Positions 7,536 through 8,967 of a stretch of DNA of 8,967 nucleotides are shown here, piece by piece. How positions within the stretch are numbered: position 1 is the stretch's first letter; each line of letters begins with the position of its first letter. This DNA is from an uncultured Persicitalea sp. Its GTDB lineage: Bacteria; Bacteroidota; Bacteroidia; Cytophagales; Spirosomataceae. The DNA is taken from contig CATMVR010000153.1 in NCBI GenBank assembly GCA_950075905.1, forward strand, positions 1-8,967. Direction: 5' to 3'. The notes under the pieces were generated by a model that saw nothing but the letters and a program-made list of their open reading frames with translations, searched no databases and was not told the DNA's origin. A program made the translations under genes and the position numbers.

Positions 7536-7552
7536 GTTTATAACGTATAAAC
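7536..7552. repeat. Perfect inverted repeat, possible operator of the exporter operon
   Basis: GTTTATA-ACG-TATAAAC: 7-bp arms around a 3-nt centre, 38 nt upstream of the ABC gene's start codon. An overlapping self-palindrome AAACGTTT lies at 7532-7539. The position is close enough to the start to act as an operator or within the 5' leader. The symmetric AT-rich form suits a dimeric regulator, but no regulator gene is in the window and function is inferred. Confidence 0.45.
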
Positions 7553-7574
7553 TATGATAGAAGTTGATCTTTTG

Positions 7575-7597
7575 AATCATAAAATATATTTATGATT
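7575..7597. repeat. Perfect 9-bp-arm inverted repeat upstream of the exporter operon
   Basis: Arms AATCATAAA (7575-7583) and TTTATGATT (7589-7597) flank a 5-nt centre ATATA. The structure is AT-only apart from one C/G pair per arm, and has no U-tract arrangement of a good intrinsic terminator. It lies ~77 nt upstream of the exporter start and ~237 nt upstream of hemF. A DNA-binding site is more likely than an RNA hairpin, but this is inference. Confidence 0.45.
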
Positions 7598-7732
7598 AAT
7601 ATGGTGCATTTTAATTTTGAAACACCCGTTTTGTCACAGGTTTTTATACATTGATACGCTCTGCCTGTGCACATCTCAACATAAAGAATACCTGTAAAGT
7701 TAAAAAAGGTTTATGGATTGTTGATTTGATTT

Positions 7733-7749
7733 GTCTTATAGTCTTATAG
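7733..7749. repeat. Short tandem repeat of period 8
   Basis: GTCTTATA occurs twice in direct succession and is followed by G, giving 17 nt of period 8. It lies ~85 nt upstream of hemF. Two copies only, so it may be chance; no function is assigned. Confidence 0.3.
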
Positions 7750-7801
7750 CCTGGGTCATGGAAAGGAGGTATGCCGAAACGGGAGCTATCTAAATTAATC
7801 T

Positions 7802-7809
7802 TACTTTTG
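7802..7809 (+). promoter_or_regulatory. Candidate -7 promoter element of hemF
   Basis: TACTTTTG is an exact match to the Bacteroidota -7 pattern TAnnTTTG and lies 24 nt before the hemF ATG, which would give a short leader of about 15-20 nt. No TTG is found at the expected -33 position (around 7780-7782), so the promoter would be one-sided. Support is from pattern and position only. Confidence 0.4.
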
Positions 7810-7833
7810 CCCCCAAATTGAAGGGAATAAATC

Positions 7834-8751
7834 ATGATTATCGAAGAAATAGAGTCTTTTTTTAAAGAATTGCAGGATGGCATCTGCCTGGCGCTGGAAG
7901 CTGAGGATGGCGTTGGTCGTTTTCAGGAAGATATATGGGAGCACCATTCCGGAGGGGGGGGGCGATCGAGAGTGATGCAGCAGGGGAGTGTCATTGAAAA
8001 AGGAGGGGTCAATTTTTCCAGTGTACGCGGCGAAGTACACCCCCGGCTCCGGCAGCAGATGAATCTGCACGAGGGAGATAATTACAACTTTCGGGCAACG
8101 GGGGTTTCGATCGTGATTCACCCGCATTCGCCCAGGGTACCTATTATACACATGAATGTGCGGTACTTTGAACTCTCAAACGGCACCTGCTGGTTTGGCG
8201 GAGGTATTGATCTGACGCCCCACTACGTCGTGGAGGAAGACGCCCGGATGTTTCACGCCCACCTGAAGTCGGTTTGTGATGACCACCACCCGGAGTTTTA
8301 CCCAACGTTCAAAAACTGGGCCGACGACTACTTTTACATTCAGCACCGGGACGAAACCCGGGGCATAGGGGGCATTTTCTTCGATTACCTCCGGCCCGAC
8401 AGCGAGGGCCACGGGCAGCGACTATCCAAAGAGGCTTTGTTTGCTTTTGTGAAAGAAGTGGGGAAGTCGTTTGCGCCGTTGTACACACACCTGATGCGCA
8501 CCCACCGGGATGAGGCCTATACCGAAGCCGAAAAAAGGTGGCAGTATCTGCGCCGGGGCCGCTACGTAGAGTTCAACCTCGTGTGGGACCGGGGTACCAA
8601 GTTTGGCCTGGAAACCAACGGCCGCACCGAATCTATTCTGATGAGCCTGCCGCCTCAGGCGCAATGGGCGTACGACTACCGCCCCGATGCCGGTACCCCC
8701 GAAGATCAAACACTGTTTTATCTAAAAAAAGGGATAGACTGGGTAGCTTAG
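7834..8751 (+). CDS. hemF: Oxygen-dependent coproporphyrinogen III oxidase
   Basis: HemF catalyses the O2-dependent oxidative decarboxylation of two propionate side chains of coproporphyrinogen III to give protoporphyrinogen IX in haem synthesis; it is a soluble homodimer. At 305 residues it is of normal length (the E. coli enzyme is about 299). Family blocks are all present: SGGGGRSRV (39-47), GVNFSSVRGE (58-67), HPHSPRVPIIHMNVR (96-110), CWFGGGIDLTPHY (119-131), DDYFY (164-168), HRDETRGIGGIFFD (171-184), and the RRGRYVEFNLVWDRGTKFGL block (240-259) followed by NGRTESILMS (262-271). The conserved His residues at 96/98, 106, 141 and 171 are kept. The start ATG has a modest AAGGGA about 7 nt upstream. 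The gene diverges from the exporter operon and converges on menC, overlapping it by 4 nt. A G9 tract (7954-7962) encodes part of the Gly-rich block. Confidence 0.98.
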   Translation: MIIEEIESFFKELQDGICLALEAEDGVGRFQEDIWEHHSGGGGRSRVMQQGSVIEKGGVNFSSVRGEVHPRLRQQMNLHEGDNYNFRATGVSIVIHPHSPRVPIIHMNVRYFELSNGTCWFGGGIDLTPHYVVEEDARMFHAHLKSVCDDHHPEFYPTFKNWADDYFYIQHRDETRGIGGIFFDYLRPDSEGHGQRLSKEALFAFVKEVGKSFAPLYTHLMRTHRDEAYTEAEKRWQYLRRGRYVEFNLVWDRGTKFGLETNGRTESILMSLPPQAQWAYDYRPDAGTPEDQTLFYLKKGIDWVA

Positions 8752-8967
8752 CCGGTGATCCAGTGGGTGTTGAGCAGCGACAGGTCCCAGCCGTTGCCGT
8801 TTTGGGAGTATAGCTGCCCGTCCCGTATTTCGAGCGGCGAGGGAATATTGTTGTGGTAAAGCTGCCCCGTACCCAGTCCCTGCGGCAGGGTAACGGCATA
8901 TTGGGCCGTAAACTGCGCAATGGAGGCCAGCCCCAGGTTAGATTCCAGGGCGGAGGTCATCCACCAG
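8748..8967 (-). CDS. menC: o-Succinylbenzoate synthase, C-terminal part (N-terminus outside window)
   Basis: Only the last 72 residues are seen; the frame continues off the right edge. MenC is an enolase-superfamily, Mg2+-dependent enzyme that dehydrates SHCHC to o-succinylbenzoate in menaquinone biosynthesis. Recognition rests on the C-terminal barrel motif WWMTSALESNLGLASIAQF and the MenC-like PQGLGTGQLYHNNIPSPLEI segment. Other enolase-superfamily members (dipeptide epimerase, N-acylamino acid racemase) are less likely given the GLGTG...NNIPSPL pattern. The Met at 8960 is internal, not the start, because the preceding codons (Trp-Trp) are part of the motif. Its TAA (8748-8750) overlaps the hemF TAG (8749-8751) on the opposite strand. 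The active-site Lys and metal ligands lie outside the window. Confidence 0.92.
   Translation of the reverse strand, partial: WWMTSALESNLGLASIAQFTAQYAVTLPQGLGTGQLYHNNIPSPLEIRDGQLYSQNGNGWDLSLLNTHWITG

Larger units (their letters stand above)
7499..7833. other. AT-rich divergent intergenic region between the exporter operon and hemF
   Basis: These 335 nt hold no convincing gene. The half next to the exporter (7530-7620) is strongly AT-rich and contains two perfect inverted repeats (7536-7552 and 7575-7597) and three copies of TATGAT in either orientation (7553-7558, 7576-7581 complement, 7591-7596). The middle has a tandem 8-mer (7733-7749). The hemF side has a TAnnTTTG element at 7802-7809, and another TAATTTTG occurs at 7612-7619 on the plus strand. 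No clear -33/-7 pair was found for the exporter operon. The short reading frames here (10-16 codons) look accidental. Confidence 0.6.

Noticed and set aside
7635..7669. CACAGG / CCTGTG inverted repeat in the intergenic region
   Set aside because: Six-base arms are separated by 23 nt with no supporting context, so this is expected by chance.
7771..7821. Sixteen-codon reading frame MPKRELSKLILLLPPN right after a perfect AGGAGGT
   Set aside because: The purine site is only one base from the ATG, too close to work, and the frame covers the hemF -7 element. It is probably chance.
7644..7883. Minus-strand 79-residue frame at the start of hemF
   Set aside because: It overlaps the hemF start, has no recognisable domain, and is not coding-like. 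The intergenic part is AT-rich without gene character.

Overview
The window looks like a chromosomal segment from a Bacteroidota bacterium, most probably Cytophagales (Spirosomataceae/Dyadobacter-like). The grounds are an outer-membrane TonB-dependent receptor with a fused N-terminal carboxypeptidase-regulatory-like domain, promoter elements resembling the Bacteroidota TTG-N19-TAnnTTTG consensus, few strong Shine-Dalgarno sites, and protein styles (HlyD/OEP/ABC set, HemF, MenC) typical of that group. The genus is an inference. I see no rRNA, tRNA, CRISPR array, insertion sequence or prophage gene.

Layout. (1) Positions 1-1669, minus strand: the N-terminal ~556 residues of a TonB-dependent receptor that runs off the left edge. 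(2) Positions 1763-2404, plus strand: a 213-residue cytoplasmic protein of unknown function, divergent from the receptor. Its stop codon directly abuts the stop codon of the next gene. (3) Positions 2405-7498, minus strand: a three-gene exporter operon transcribed in the order ABC transporter, HlyD-type adaptor, TolC-type outer-membrane channel, with gaps of 48 and 36 nt. (4) Positions 7499-7833: an AT-rich divergent intergenic region with two inverted repeats and a candidate hemF promoter element. (5) Positions 7834-8751, plus strand: hemF, oxygen-dependent coproporphyrinogen III oxidase. (6) Positions 8748-8967, minus strand: the C-terminus of menC (o-succinylbenzoate synthase), convergent with hemF and overlapping it by 4 nt.

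The most notable object is the ABC protein of the exporter. Its reading frame is intact, its length (739 aa) is normal and its membrane domain is ordinary. However, almost every ATP-hydrolysis residue of its nucleotide-binding domain is replaced: Walker A Ser/Thr to Asn, signature LSGGQ to YSESF, catalytic Walker B Glu to Asp, D-loop Asp to His, H-loop His to Asn. The ~170-residue N-terminal extension resembles a C39-like domain without a visible catalytic Cys/His pair. Together with an apparently normal adaptor and channel, this suggests a complete type I-like secretion or efflux system driven by a pseudo-ATPase, or one that needs an ATPase partner encoded elsewhere. No substrate gene is recognisable in the window.

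The flanking genes point to aerobic haem synthesis (hemF) and menaquinone synthesis (menC), that is, a respiring organism. They have no evident functional link to the exporter.
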